From positions 103,877 through 167,876 of the forward strand of contig JAVBYO010000002.1 of assembly GCA_030823955.1 (NCBI GenBank): a DNA stretch of 64,000 nucleotides, read 5' to 3'. This DNA is from Gallionellaceae bacterium (lineage in GTDB: Bacteria > Pseudomonadota > Gammaproteobacteria > Burkholderiales > Gallionellaceae). A program made the position numbers and the translations under genes. Positions 11,955 to 20,902 of this stretch are shown here, piece after piece (the first letter of the stretch is position 1; each line of letters starts with the position of its first letter). Below the pieces are notes generated by a model, which saw nothing but the letters and a program-made list of their open reading frames with translations, had not been told where the DNA came from and did no database searches.

Positions 11955-11991
11955 CTTATGCACATAGTTATCCACAGGATTTGTGCATAAG
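11955..11991. promoter_or_regulatory. Cluster of three DnaA-box 9-mers in an inverted repeat upstream of priA
   Basis: TTATGCACA at 11956-11964, the exact consensus TTATCCACA at 11968-11976, and a reversed TTATGCACA at 11982-11990 lie within 37 bp. The outer two form a perfect 10-bp inverted repeat (CTTATGCACA / TGTGCATAAG) around the central box. All three fit the known DnaA-box consensus TTWTNCACA. The cluster is 71 bases before the priA start. It could be a DnaA-regulated promoter for priA or a DnaA-binding locus of datA/DARS type; which one is inference. Confidence 0.7.
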
Positions 11992-12061
11992 AAAAAATAC
12001 CCATATCCATCAAGTGTATTGGCGAAATTCCACAGAATTCACCACAAAAAAAGCCATTAAC

Positions 12062-14242
12062 ATGCCCATAGTTCGAATCGCGCTGGATGTGCCTTTGTCA
12101 ACCCTGTTCGATTATCTCGTCGGGGCGGATATCGCGGTCGAAACAGGCCAGCGCGTGCTGGTTCCGTTCGGGCGCAAACAGCTGGTGGGCATCGTGATGG
12201 AATTGTCGGAGGATTCCGATCTGGCAACGGATCGCATCAAGTCTATCGTGCGCGTGCTGGAAGATGTGCCGCCGTTGCCGGCTGAACTGCTGACATTGTT
12301 ACGGTTTTGCAGCGAGTATTACCATCATCCGCTGGGCATGACCGTTATGTCCGCGTTGCCGGCACGTTTGCGCGCGCAAGAAGTGGTCACAATAAAGCAG
12401 GAGTCGAGCTACCTTCTGTCGGAGCGGGGACGGATGCTCGATCTGGAAGAGTTCCCCAAGCGCCGCCAGGTACAGCGGCGCATCTTGCAGGCCTTGCATG
12501 AAGGCCCTGCCAGCGAAACGAAATTGCGTGTGTTGTCGTCCAGTGTATCGGCCAATCTCAAGGTGCTGCTGGAAGAGGGCTGGGTGGAATGCAGCGTTGT
12601 ACCGGAACTCGCACCCGAGGCGCACGTCTTTAACGACGTTCACGTTTTATCCGAGGCCCAGCAGCGCGCGGTGGATGCCGTGGCCGCAGCGCGGGATTAC
12701 CGCTGCTTCCTGTTGCACGGTATCACCGGTAGCGGCAAGACCGAGGTGTATGTGCATCTGATGCAACAGGTGTTGCACCGCGGCGGACAGGTGTTGCTGT
12801 TGGTGCCCGAGATCAATCTCACGCCGCAATTGGAGCAGTATTTTCACGACCGTTTTCCCGATACCGAGCTGGCCAGTCTGCACAGCGGGCTAAGTGATGG
12901 CGAACGGGTAAAGAAATGGCTGCGCGCACAGTCTGGCCGCGCGCGTATCGTGCTCGGCACCCGGCTGGCGGTGTTCACCCCGCTGCCGCGACTCGGTCTG
13001 ATCCTGGTGGATGAGGAGCATGATGCCTCGTTCAAGCAACAGGACGGCCTGCGTTACTCGGCCCGCGATGTCGCCATCTTCCGCGCCAATCAGCGCGGAG
13101 TGCCCATCGTGCTGGGCTCCGCCACACCGTCGCTGGAAAGTTACCACAATGCGCAAAGCGGGCGTTATCAACTGCTCAAGCTGGCGCAACGCGCAACCGA
13201 ACAGGCACAATTACCGCAAGTGCGCTGCCTGAACATTGCGAATACACCGCTGCAGGACGGTCTCAGCCCAGCCATGCTGAGCGCACTGGAGCTGCGTCTG
13301 CAACGCAAAGAACAGAGCCTGGTGTTCATCAACCGTCGCGGTTATGCCCCGGTGCTGATGTGTACCGCCTGCGGCTGGCTGTCGGGTTGCACAAAATGCG
13401 CCGGCAAACTGGTGCTGCATCTGAAGGACCGCCGTTTACGTTGTCACCACTGCGGCCATCAGGAACGTGTACCCCATGCCTGTCCGGGTTGCGGCAACAC
13501 CGATCTGCAGCCGGTCGGTATCGGTACGCAGCGTGTCGAAGAAGCGCTACGCACACACTTTCCGGCGGCGCGTATCTTGCGGGTGGACCGGGACAGCACG
13601 CGCAATAAAGGCGCGTGGAGTGTGATGCGCAAACAGATCCACGATGAAGAGGTCGATATCCTGGTGGGAACCCAGATCCTGGCGAAAGGCCACGACTTCC
13701 CCAATCTGACGCTGGTCGGGGTGCTGAATCCGGACGGAGCGCTGTACAGTGCGGATTTTCGCGCCTCGGAAAAACTCTTTGCCCAGCTCGCGCAGGTGGC
13801 CGGCCGCGCCGGGCGCGCCGACAAGCCGGGAGAAGTATTGGTACAGACTGCCTTTCCCGACCACCCTTTATTCCGTGCATTGCGGGCGCATGATTTCGAC
13901 ACATGGGCGCAGATATTGCTAGCAGAGCGTCAGTCGGCGGACTTTCCGCCGTTCGCCTATCAGGTGTTGTTAAGTGCCGAAGGCAGGCAGGAACAGGAGG
14001 TATACACCTTCCTGCAACAGGCGCGCGGACAGGCGTTGCAATTGGCCATGCCGGTGGACGTGTATAGCGTGCTTCCATCCGCTTTGCCGAAGCGAGCGAA
14101 CCACTTCCGCGCGCAACTGCTGGTGCAGAGTGACACCCGCAAAGCGCTACAGACATTCTTGCGAGTATGGAAGCCGTTACTGGATGGGTTGCCCGCGCAG
14201 AAGCTGCGTTGGTCGCTGGACATCGACCCGCTGGAATTTTAG
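12062..14242 (+). CDS. priA: Primosomal helicase PriA
   Basis: 3'-to-5' superfamily 2 helicase that recognises abandoned replication forks and reloads the replisome. From the ATG at 12062 it has 726 residues, normal for the family; in-frame sequence upstream is not PriA-like. Order: N-terminal 3'BD (MPIVRIALDVPLSTLFDYLV), winged helix, helicase lobe 1 with Walker A HGITGSGKTEVY (about residue 220) and DEEH box LVDEEHDASFKQQDG. It also has the eight-cysteine double zinc site (CTACGWLSGCTKC ... CHHCGHQE ... CPGCGN), helicase lobe 2 with QVAGRAGRADKPGEV, and the C-terminal domain. The DnaA-box cluster upstream suggests cell-cycle control. Confidence 0.97.
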   Translation: MPIVRIALDVPLSTLFDYLVGADIAVETGQRVLVPFGRKQLVGIVMELSEDSDLATDRIKSIVRVLEDVPPLPAELLTLLRFCSEYYHHPLGMTVMSALPARLRAQEVVTIKQESSYLLSERGRMLDLEEFPKRRQVQRRILQALHEGPASETKLRVLSSSVSANLKVLLEEGWVECSVVPELAPEAHVFNDVHVLSEAQQRAVDAVAAARDYRCFLLHGITGSGKTEVYVHLMQQVLHRGGQVLLLVPEINLTPQLEQYFHDRFPDTELASLHSGLSDGERVKKWLRAQSGRARIVLGTRLAVFTPLPRLGLILVDEEHDASFKQQDGLRYSARDVAIFRANQRGVPIVLGSATPSLESYHNAQSGRYQLLKLAQRATEQAQLPQVRCLNIANTPLQDGLSPAMLSALELRLQRKEQSLVFINRRGYAPVLMCTACGWLSGCTKCAGKLVLHLKDRRLRCHHCGHQERVPHACPGCGNTDLQPVGIGTQRVEEALRTHFPAARILRVDRDSTRNKGAWSVMRKQIHDEEVDILVGTQILAKGHDFPNLTLVGVLNPDGALYSADFRASEKLFAQLAQVAGRAGRADKPGEVLVQTAFPDHPLFRALRAHDFDTWAQILLAERQSADFPPFAYQVLLSAEGRQEQEVYTFLQQARGQALQLAMPVDVYSVLPSALPKRANHFRAQLLVQSDTRKALQTFLRVWKPLLDGLPAQKLRWSLDIDPLEF

Positions 14243-14272
14243 GCATCAACTCGCGCATCTCGGGGCGCGGCG

Positions 14273-14278
14273 TATAAT
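14273..14278 (+). promoter_or_regulatory. Candidate -10 element for the membrane cytochrome gene
   Basis: A perfect TATAAT lies 35 bases before the start chosen for the next gene, in the 65-base gap after priA. No good -35 is seen at 17 bases, so the assignment is tentative. Confidence 0.45.
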
Positions 14279-14307
14279 GCACGCAATTCAATCGCATGGA
14301 GCAGGAC

Positions 14308-15051
14308 ATGAAAGAGATACAACGATTCACCCTGGGAGATCTGGCATTGCCCACAAGGACCCTGTTCACCGGATACCTGTTGGCCGTCGGTCTTGGATTG
14401 CTGTTCGCGGGCGTGCAGATCATGCTTACCCACGGCATGGCGGACGGCAAGCTCGGCTTGTCTGTAGATGACATCGTATACAGTTATTATGGCAAACGTG
14501 ACGGCTCCAAGCTGGTGAGCAAACTCAACGGCTCGATGAAAGACAACGCACCGCCCGAAGTACGCCTGGCCCTGATCAAATGGGCGGAGAGCGGCGCGCC
14601 GCAGAACGAGTGGGAAGAGCGTATCTCCATGGATGTGGATCAATACTGTTCGCCCTGTCATGCCAATGTGCCGGGACTGGCCGACATCAGCGACAAGGCA
14701 GTGATGGATACGATGACCGCAGTCGACAGTGGTGCAACCGTCTCTACCCTGACCCGCGTTTCGCATATCCACCTATTCGGCATCTCCTTCATCTTCTTCT
14801 TCGTGGGCTGGATATTCACCTACGCGACCGGATTCTCGCCGCGAACCAAAGCGATCCTGATTTTTACTCCGTTCGCCTTCCTGATCGTTGACATCCTGGC
14901 TTGGTGGCTGACCAAGTGGAGCCCCAACTTCGCATGGTTGGTCATCATCGGCGGTTTCGGCTACAGTATGGCCGCGACCGTGATGATATTCACCTCGTTG
15001 TACCAGATGTGGATCGCACCGTTGCGTACTGTGAAGACACCGGCAGCCTAG
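14308..15051 (+). CDS. Membrane-bound monoheme c-type cytochrome of unknown role
   Basis: Not a family I can name with certainty. The 247-residue protein starts at the ATG at 14308, which has GGAGCAGGA ahead of it; an in-frame ATG at 14296 is less well placed. It has an N-terminal membrane helix (about 17-40), then a hydrophilic domain holding one haem c site, CSPCH (Cys114, Cys117, His118). Three further membrane helices follow (HIHLFGISFIFFFVGWIF; AILIFTPFAFLIVDIL; AWLVIIGGFGYSMAATVM). The histidine in HIHLFG could ligate a haem. An electron-transfer role at the inner membrane is inferred. It lies alone between priA and a small Rossmann protein. Confidence 0.8.
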   Translation: MKEIQRFTLGDLALPTRTLFTGYLLAVGLGLLFAGVQIMLTHGMADGKLGLSVDDIVYSYYGKRDGSKLVSKLNGSMKDNAPPEVRLALIKWAESGAPQNEWEERISMDVDQYCSPCHANVPGLADISDKAVMDTMTAVDSGATVSTLTRVSHIHLFGISFIFFFVGWIFTYATGFSPRTKAILIFTPFAFLIVDILAWWLTKWSPNFAWLVIIGGFGYSMAATVMIFTSLYQMWIAPLRTVKTPAA

Positions 15052-15154
15052 TTGTCGCGCCGGTGAGATGATTTGTTTACGGGATTGGGAGGGTATCTGT
15101 CGTTCGTAAGGTAAGGCCGGTTATTTTTACAACACCAAACGGGAGGATGAGAAA

Positions 15155-15532
15155 ATGTCAAAGCAATCCATCGCAATCGTCGGACTAGGTAGGGTAGGTA
15201 CGGTTTTTCTGGAGAAGTTGCTGGAACAGTCTGCAAAGGGCGTCAGCATCGTTGCAGTCGCAGAAAAAGGCGACACGGCGGGCACCAAGCTCGCCAAAGC
15301 ACACGGCATAGAGAACCTGGACATCGACCAATTGATTGCGCAGAGTGCAGGCATCGATATCCTGTTTGACCTGACCGGCTCGGCCGCAGTGCGCAAGGAG
15401 CTCCGGGAGAAACTGATGACATCGGCGAACCGCAATACCGTTATTGCCACCGAAAGTGTCGCGTTGCTGATCTGGGCGCTGATCTCCGAAGGCCATCAAC
15501 TGCCCGAGGTTCATGCCAGAACCGGTTACTGA
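15155..15532 (+). CDS. Small NAD(P)-binding Rossmann-fold protein
   Basis: The 125-residue protein starts with a Rossmann dinucleotide motif (IAIVGLGRVG, GxGxxG at 10-15), followed by a conserved DILFDLTGSAAVRKEL segment and TVIATESVALLIWAL. It resembles the isolated nucleotide-binding half of homoserine- or acetaldehyde-dehydrogenase-like proteins, but no catalytic half is present. A GGGAGGATGAGAAA ribosome site precedes the ATG. The FAD-linked oxidoreductase gene follows after 41 bases, so an operon is likely. Specific function unknown. Confidence 0.8.
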   Translation: MSKQSIAIVGLGRVGTVFLEKLLEQSAKGVSIVAVAEKGDTAGTKLAKAHGIENLDIDQLIAQSAGIDILFDLTGSAAVRKELREKLMTSANRNTVIATESVALLIWALISEGHQLPEVHARTGY

Positions 15533-15546
15533 TACCGCTCAACTTG

Positions 15547-15565
15547 CCGGCGCGTTGCGCGCCGG
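15547..15565 (+). other. Short GC hairpin in the gap before the FAD oxidoreductase gene
   Basis: A perfect 8-bp stem (ccggcgcg / cgcgccgg) with a 3-base loop occupies the middle of the 41-base gap and ends 8 bases before the next ATG. It has no T-tract. It could reduce translation or transcription of the second gene. Confidence 0.5.
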
Positions 15566-15573
15566 ACAACACC

Positions 15574-16983
15574 ATGAAAGACCAAGATATAAATATTGCT
15601 CTGGCGGCAATAGTCGCCAGTGACGGGATATTGACAGCACAAGCAGCCGCCCCTTTTTGCAAGGATTGGCGGGGAAGGTATGCCGGAGAAGCCCTGGCTG
15701 TCGTATTTCCCGCCGATACACGGCAGGTCAGCGAGGTGGTGAAGCTGTGTGTGGCCAATAACATCGCCATCGTGCCGCAGGGCGGCAACACCAGCCTGTG
15801 CGGCGCTTCGGTTCCGCTTGCAAACGGTAGCAGGCAAGTCGTCATCAATCTCTCGCGTATGGATCGTATCCGTGCTGTCGATGCCATCAACTACACCATG
15901 ACGGTGGAGGCGGGCTGCAAGCTCGCCGCGCTGTATGCTGCCGCAGAAGAGGCAGATCGCCTGTTCCCGCTCGGATTGACCGCCATCGCCCCGCATTGCG
16001 AGATCGGTGGCAATCTGTCCACCAACGCCGGGGGTATCGGGGTGCTGCGTTATGGCAACGCGCGCGATCTGATGCTGGGGCTGGAAGTGGTGCTGCCGGA
16101 CGGACGCATCTGGAACGGCCTGCGCAGGTTGCGTAAAGACAATACCGGCTACGACCTGAAGCATCTGTTCATCGGTGCAGAAGGTACACTGGGCATCATC
16201 ACCGCCGCCGCACTCAAGCTCTATCCCCGCCCGAGGTCAACCGCGACCGCCTGCATCGCGGTGCGGGATCCTGCCGAGGCCGTGTTATTGTTATCGCATC
16301 TGCGTGCCACTTGCGGCGACAAGATCAGCGGTTTCGAGCTCATCTCCCGCTCCTGCCTCGATCTGGTATTGAAACATATCGATAATACCGCCGAGCCGTT
16401 CGCGCTACGGCATGAGTGGCTGGTTATCACCAAGTTGGCTGATGTGCTGCCGGCTCCGCTCGACGGTGTCTTGTCCGAAGCGTTGCGTACCTTCGGCGAC
16501 GGGATCGCCGAATTTGAAGTCACCGCCGACGAGACGGCGGCGGAGCGCTGGTGGCGGATACGCAAAAACATCGCTGAAGCACAGAAGGCCGAAGGTATCA
16601 GCGTCAAACATGATGTCTCCGTGCCCATCAGTCATGTCGGGGAATTCATTACCCAGGCCAGTGCCGCCCTGCGTGCGGCTTATCCCGGTATCCGTATCGT
16701 CGCTTTCGGTCACCTCGGTGACGGTAACATCCATTACAACATCTCCATGCTGGATGCCGCGCGCAACGGCGCGTTCATCGCGCAGCACGAACATGAAGTC
16801 AATCGTATCGTGTACGGGGTCGTGGCCGGGCTGGACGGAAGTATCAGTGCCGAACACGGATTGGGTCAACTCAAGCGAGACGAGATCACCCACTACAAAA
16901 GCGCCCTGGAGCTGGAGCTGATGCGCAACATCAAACGCAGCTTGGATTCCGCCGGGTTGCTGAACCCAGGCAAGGTGATCTGA
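15574..16983 (+). CDS. FAD-binding oxidoreductase, GlcD / D-2-hydroxyglutarate dehydrogenase type
   Basis: A 469-residue flavoprotein of the vanillyl-alcohol oxidase/PCMH fold. The N-terminal half binds FAD (PQGGNTSLCGASVP; the pyrophosphate region GGNLSTNAGGIGVLRYGN; FIGAEGTLGIITAA). The C-terminal FAD-oxidase_C domain carries the metal/substrate histidines in FGHLGDGNIHYN and SAEHGLGQLKRDEI. Such enzymes oxidise 2-hydroxy acids (D-2-hydroxyglutarate, D-lactate, glycolate); the residues here best fit the D2HGDH/GlcD-like group, but substrate cannot be read from sequence. Start ATG at 15574; the upstream in-frame TTG lies in a hairpin and is rejected. Confidence 0.9.
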   Translation: MKDQDINIALAAIVASDGILTAQAAAPFCKDWRGRYAGEALAVVFPADTRQVSEVVKLCVANNIAIVPQGGNTSLCGASVPLANGSRQVVINLSRMDRIRAVDAINYTMTVEAGCKLAALYAAAEEADRLFPLGLTAIAPHCEIGGNLSTNAGGIGVLRYGNARDLMLGLEVVLPDGRIWNGLRRLRKDNTGYDLKHLFIGAEGTLGIITAAALKLYPRPRSTATACIAVRDPAEAVLLLSHLRATCGDKISGFELISRSCLDLVLKHIDNTAEPFALRHEWLVITKLADVLPAPLDGVLSEALRTFGDGIAEFEVTADETAAERWWRIRKNIAEAQKAEGISVKHDVSVPISHVGEFITQASAALRAAYPGIRIVAFGHLGDGNIHYNISMLDAARNGAFIAQHEHEVNRIVYGVVAGLDGSISAEHGLGQLKRDEITHYKSALELELMRNIKRSLDSAGLLNPGKVI

Positions 16984-17016
16984 CTCGCCCCGGTTCTGGA
17001 GCGGGTGCGTGGCGAG

Positions 17017-17025
17017 TGTTATAAT
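17017..17025 (+). promoter_or_regulatory. Extended -10 promoter for ychF
   Basis: TGTTATAAT is a perfect extended -10 (TGnTATAAT), 132 bases before the ychF start. It implies a leader RNA of about 125 bases. Confidence 0.6.
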
Positions 17026-17156
17026 CGCCGCAGAATCCGGACGGAATCGGTCGCGTGCAAGATCTACGGTTCTGTCTCCCTTGTGCGCCCCCGCCCGATT
17101 ATCTTGACGATCAACAGATCTGTCTGTGTGCAGCACCAATCAGCAAGGAAGTCATC

Positions 17157-18248
17157 ATGAGTCTCAAATGCGGTATTGTCGGTCTGCCTAATGTCGGCAA
17201 GTCCACCCTGTTCAACGCACTCACCAAAGCCGGCATCGCAGCGGAGAACTATCCCTTCTGCACCATCGAGCCCAACGTCGGCATTGTCGAGGTGCCCGAT
17301 CCGCGCATGGACGAGCTGGCCAAGATCGTCAAACCGCAACGTATGCAGCCCGCTATTGTCGAGTTCGTTGACATCGCCGGTCTGGTTGCGGGCGCATCCA
17401 AGGGAGAGGGGTTGGGTAACCAGTTTCTTGCCAACATTCGTGAGACCGACGCCATCGTGAATGTGGTGCGCTGTTTTGATGATGAGAACGTGGTGCATGT
17501 GGCGGGCAAAGTCGATCCTCTGTCCGATATCGAAGTCATCCTTACCGAACTGGCGCTGGCCGACCTTGCCGTAGTTGAGCGCACCATCCAGCGCGATGGT
17601 AAAAAAGCCAAATCCGGAGACAAGGATGCGCAAAAGTTGATCTCGGTGCTGGAAAAGTTACTGCCGCACATGAACGAGGGCAAACCTGCGCGCACCTTCG
17701 GTCTCAGCGAAGAGGAAAAAGAGATCATCAAGCCGCTGTGCCTGCTCACCATCAAGTCGGCGATGTATGTGGGCAACGTGCTGGAAGATGGTTTCGAGAA
17801 CAACCCGCACCTTGATCGGCTGCGTGAACATGCGGCGAAAGAGGGCGCGCCTGTCGTGGCGCTGTGCGCCAAGATCGAAGCTGAGCTGGCCGATCTGGAA
17901 GATGCCGACAAGAAAGAATTCCTAGCCGATCTCGGTCTGGATGAACCCGGACTGAACAGGTTGATCCGTACCGGCTACGACTTGCTCGGTTTGCAGACCT
18001 ATTTCACTGCGGGTGTGAAAGAAGTGCGTGCCTGGACCATCCACAAAGGCGATACCGCACCACAGGCGGCAGGTGTCATCCATACGGATTTTGAAAAGGG
18101 CTTCATTCGTGCCCAGACCATTTCTTATGCCGATTTCATTGCCTGCGGCGGCGAGGCGGGGGCCAAAGAGAAAGGCAAGATGCGGGTGGAGGGGAAAGAC
18201 TACGTCGTGCAGGACGGCGACGTGATGAACTTCCTGTTCAACGTCTAA
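17157..18248 (+). CDS. ychF: Redox-regulated ATPase YchF (Obg family)
   Basis: Universally conserved P-loop NTPase, homologue of OLA1, that prefers ATP and binds ribosomes. From the ATG at 17157, preceded by AAGGAAG, it has 363 residues, exactly the family length. P-loop GLPNVGKST (9-17), G2/switch ([11 protein letters not shown]), G3 [20 protein letters not shown], a coiled-coil insert, and a C-terminal TGS domain ([20 protein letters not shown] ... [16 protein letters not shown]). The in-frame upstream leader from 17055 does not match the family and is excluded. Followed by a strong hairpin. Confidence 0.97.
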   Translation: MSLKCGIVGLPNVGKSTLFNALTKAGIAAENYPFCTIEPNVGIVEVPDPRMDELAKIVKPQRMQPAIVEFVDIAGLVAGASKGEGLGNQFLANIRETDAIVNVVRCFDDENVVHVAGKVDPLSDIEVILTELALADLAVVERTIQRDGKKAKSGDKDAQKLISVLEKLLPHMNEGKPARTFGLSEEEKEIIKPLCLLTIKSAMYVGNVLEDGFENNPHLDRLREHAAKEGAPVVALCAKIEAELADLEDADKKEFLADLGLDEPGLNRLIRTGYDLLGLQTYFTAGVKEVRAWTIHKGDTAPQAAGVIHTDFEKGFIRAQTISYADFIACGGEAGAKEKGKMRVEGKDYVVQDGDVMNFLFNV

Positions 18249-18257
18249 ACCGCGCTT

Positions 18258-18282
18258 CCCGGCATCTGGCGCAGATGCCGGG
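18258..18282. terminator. Hairpin between convergent ychF and HDOD gene
   Basis: A 10-bp perfect stem (cccggcatct / agatgccggg) with a 5-base loop lies between two convergent genes. It lacks a T-tract, so it may work as a bidirectional barrier or an RNA 3'-end stabiliser rather than a classical terminator. Confidence 0.55.
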
Positions 18283-18291
18283 GTGCAAACA

Positions 18292-19146
18292 TCATTCGCC
18301 GTTCAGGAAGGCCAGCATGTCACCCTTGAGTTCGAGAAACTCCTGGGATGACATCTCGAAATGTTCGAGCACACTACTCTCGAACTGATGCCATTCAGCC
18401 TGATCCCTGACGTGCAGGTGTTCGTCAGTGATGTGTTCGGCCATGTGCACGATGCCGACCAGACTGCACACGATACCGCTGATGCTTTCGTCCGTGGAAG
18501 CAAAAATGGAGTCGTCGTGGTGATGCAGGATGGCTTTGCTGATATGTCCGGGCAACATCCAGCTGCGCGTCAACATATGGCCCACCACGGTGTGCGAGGT
18601 GGAAAAGAGATCGTTCTCGACATCGCAGATCGGCTTGCCTTCTTTGCACTGGGTCATCACGGCCTGACGATAGTCCGGAAACTTCATCATCAGCACGGGG
18701 ATGCCGCAATCGTGGAACAGGGCGGTGAGATAGGCATCATCCCGCGATAGATGCGGAAACCTTGCTGCGATCTTCTCGGCGATGGTGGCGGCCAGACTCG
18801 AGCGCTCCCAGAACTTGTCGAAACTTTGTGAGCCGCCACCCAGACTCTGGCGCAGTGCGATGTTCTGCACCAGGTTCAGGGTGTTTTGCGCGCCCAGCAC
18901 GCTGACAGCCTGGAACACCGAGTTCACTTTGCTTTTAAGTCCGATGAAGGGGGAGTTGGCCAGCTTGAGCAGGGGGGCGACGACGCCCGCATCCCGGCTG
19001 ATCAAATGGGAGAGTTTCGCAAAATCGGTGGATGGATGTTTCGCTTCGTGCATGATGGAAGTCAGCGAAGCCGGGCAGGGCGGGATCGAGATTCCCATCA
19101 ACACATGTTCGGTAACATCTTTCGAAAGTTCAGAGTGCATTTTCAT
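18292..19146 (-). CDS. HDOD-domain protein
   Basis: A 284-residue protein made almost entirely of an HDOD domain (IPPCPASLTSIMHEAKHPSTDFAKLSHLISRDAGVVAPLLKLANS, read as overlapping blocks). The HD-like motif is ALFHDCGIPVLMMKFP and a later helix pair is VGHMLTRSWMLPGHISKAILHHH. HDOD proteins lack phosphohydrolase activity and usually act in signalling downstream of c-di-GMP or two-component systems. Start is the ATG at 19146; ATG at 19140 is equally possible, and an upstream TTG gives six extra non-conserved residues. It stands alone, convergent to ychF. Confidence 0.88.
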   Translation of the reverse strand: MKMHSELSKDVTEHVLMGISIPPCPASLTSIMHEAKHPSTDFAKLSHLISRDAGVVAPLLKLANSPFIGLKSKVNSVFQAVSVLGAQNTLNLVQNIALRQSLGGGSQSFDKFWERSSLAATIAEKIAARFPHLSRDDAYLTALFHDCGIPVLMMKFPDYRQAVMTQCKEGKPICDVENDLFSTSHTVVGHMLTRSWMLPGHISKAILHHHDDSIFASTDESISGIVCSLVGIVHMAEHITDEHLHVRDQAEWHQFESSVLEHFEMSSQEFLELKGDMLAFLNGE

Positions 19147-19287
19147 TCCCGTTAAGCTGGCCAAGAATCGGTCTCCGACAGGGGCGCATCATGCACAAGC
19201 TGCGTTAAAGTCGCAAGCGCGCAGAATATCTAGTGCTAGGCCTATATATTCGGGCGAGCGAGTTGCCGCCGTGTACCTCGCCCAGTC

Positions 19288-19296
19288 TGTTACAAT
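19288..19296 (+). promoter_or_regulatory. Extended -10 promoter for rhlE
   Basis: TGTTACAAT (TGnTACAAT) lies 125 bases before the rhlE ATG. It implies a leader of about 115 bases, a common arrangement for cold-responsive RNA helicase genes. Confidence 0.5.
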
Positions 19297-19420
19297 GCGT
19301 CGCACGGAGATCGCTTCAGTCTTGATCCTCCGCTACCGAATCCGGTTCGTTTTCCCTCATTCAGCCTAAGACTGGCGCGCCGTTGGCGTGACAGGCCGAT
19401 GTAATCAATAGAAAGTTCAT

Positions 19421-20767
19421 ATGTCATTTGCAGCGCTCGGCTTGTCCGAAGAAATCGTCCGCGCCGTTTCAGAACGCGGTTATACCGAACCAACCCCCAT
19501 TCAGGCCCAGGCCATTCCGGTCATCCTCAAAGGCGGCGACCTTATGGGCGGCGCACAGACCGGCACCGGCAAAACTGCCGGATTCACCCTGCCGCTGTTG
19601 CAACGCCTGATGGGAAAACCTGTTGCAGGCAAAGCATTTATTCGCGCGCTAGTGCTCACTCCCACGCGCGAACTCGCCGCCCAAGTGGAAGAAAGCGTGC
19701 GCGAATACGGCAAATATTTGCCGCTCCGTTCCATGATGATGTTCGGCGGCGTGAACATCAATCCGCAGATCAAACAACTGCATGGCCGCGTGGATATTCT
19801 GGTGGCGACACCGGGCCGCCTGCTTGACCATTTGCAACAAAAGACCGTCGATCTGTCGCATGTCGAGATCCTGGTGCTGGACGAAGCGGATCGTATGCTG
19901 GACATGGGTTTCATCCGCGATATCAAAAAGATCCTCGCCGTGTTGCCCAAGCAACGCCAGAACCTGCTGTTCTCCGCCACCTTCTCCGACGAGATCAAGT
20001 TGCTGGCCGATGGTCTGCTCACCAATCCGGCGCTGATCGAAGTCGCGCGCCGCAATCAAGCCAACGAACTGATCGAGCAGCGCGTGTACCCGGTAGACCG
20101 CGAACGCAAGCGCGCACTGCTCACGCACCTCATCAAAGAGCACAACTGGTTCCAGGTGTTGGTGTTCACTCGCACCAAACACGGTGCCAATAATCTGGCC
20201 GAGTTCCTGAACAAGGACGGCATCTCTGCGATGGCCATTCACGGTAACAAGAGCCAGGCAGCACGTACCCGCGCCCTGGCCGAATTCAAGACCGGCAAAC
20301 TGCAAGTGTTGTGCGCCACCGACATCGCCGCACGCGGTATCGATATCAGCGAATTGCCGCACGTGGTGAACTACGAGTTGCCCAACGTGGCGGAAGACTA
20401 CGTGCACCGTATCGGGCGTACCGGACGGGCCGGTAGCAACGGCGAAGCCAGTTCGCTGGTATGTATCGATGAACATAAGCTGTTGCACGATATTGAGCGC
20501 CTCACCAAACGCGAAATCCCGGTGGTGCAGATTCCCGGTTTCGAGCCCGACCCGCGCATCAAGGCGGAGCCTATCCTCAACGGGCAGAATCGCGGCGGCG
20601 GCGGACAACGGCAGGGCCAGGGGCGCAGCCAGCCCCGTTCGGGTGGCGGACAAGCCCGCACCGGCGGTGCACCGCGCACTGGTACGGGCGGCAAGCCGGC
20701 GGGTGGACACGGCGCAGGTCGCGGTGCCGCTCCGGTGTTGCACCGTTCCGGCGGGCGCGGACGCTGA
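19421..20767 (+). CDS. rhlE: DEAD-box ATP-dependent RNA helicase RhlE
   Basis: Cytosolic RNA helicase involved in ribosome assembly and RNA turnover. The 448 residues carry the Q motif ([13 protein letters not shown]), motif I AQTGTGKT (45-52), PTRELAAQ, motif II DEAD ([13 protein letters not shown]), motif III SAT, and motif [12 protein letters not shown]. The C-terminal 60 residues are a low-complexity G/Q/R-rich tail ([19 protein letters not shown]), typical for RhlE and likely RNA-binding. The [20 protein letters not shown] start is the usual RhlE opening. Directly followed by a palindromic repeat pair. Confidence 0.95.
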   Translation: MSFAALGLSEEIVRAVSERGYTEPTPIQAQAIPVILKGGDLMGGAQTGTGKTAGFTLPLLQRLMGKPVAGKAFIRALVLTPTRELAAQVEESVREYGKYLPLRSMMMFGGVNINPQIKQLHGRVDILVATPGRLLDHLQQKTVDLSHVEILVLDEADRMLDMGFIRDIKKILAVLPKQRQNLLFSATFSDEIKLLADGLLTNPALIEVARRNQANELIEQRVYPVDRERKRALLTHLIKEHNWFQVLVFTRTKHGANNLAEFLNKDGISAMAIHGNKSQAARTRALAEFKTGKLQVLCATDIAARGIDISELPHVVNYELPNVAEDYVHRIGRTGRAGSNGEASSLVCIDEHKLLHDIERLTKREIPVVQIPGFEPDPRIKAEPILNGQNRGGGGQRQGQGRSQPRSGGGQARTGGAPRTGTGGKPAGGHGAGRGAAPVLHRSGGRGR

Positions 20768-20771
20768 TGCT

Positions 20772-20885
20772 CCCTTCCCCCGCAGGCGGGGGAAGGGCTG
20801 GGGATGAGGGGCGGTCGTTACCATCCAAACAGGCTGAAACCTACCGTCCCTCACCCCAACCCCTCTCCCGCTTGCGGGAGAGGGG
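20772..20885. repeat. Paired palindromic repeat, family A (rhlE-DUF1415 gap)
   Basis: Two hairpin units in opposite orientation. Unit 1 at 20772-20797 has a 12-bp perfect stem (cccttcccccgc / gcgggggaaggg) with tail ctggggatgagggg. Unit 2 at 20848-20885 has head ccctcaccccaac and a 12-bp stem (cccctctcccgc / gcgggagagggg). The same unit recurs at 26.8 kb and as a pair at 48.5 kb. This is a REP/BIME-like intergenic element. Confidence 0.85.
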
Positions 20886-20902
20886 CTCAATGGAGCTCCA
20901 AA

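Noticed and set aside
11955..11991. Replication origin
   Set aside because: Three DnaA boxes alone, with no dnaA-dnaN-gyrB neighbours or long AT-rich unwinding tract, do not support oriC.
13329..14474. 381-codon - strand open frame opposite priA and the cytochrome gene
   Set aside because: Low-complexity Pro/Arg/Ala/Ser translation spanning two genes on the other strand; no domain seen.
17055..17156. In-frame leader extending ychF upstream
   Set aside because: YchF families start [17 protein letters not shown]; the extension has no similarity and follows the promoter as untranslated leader.
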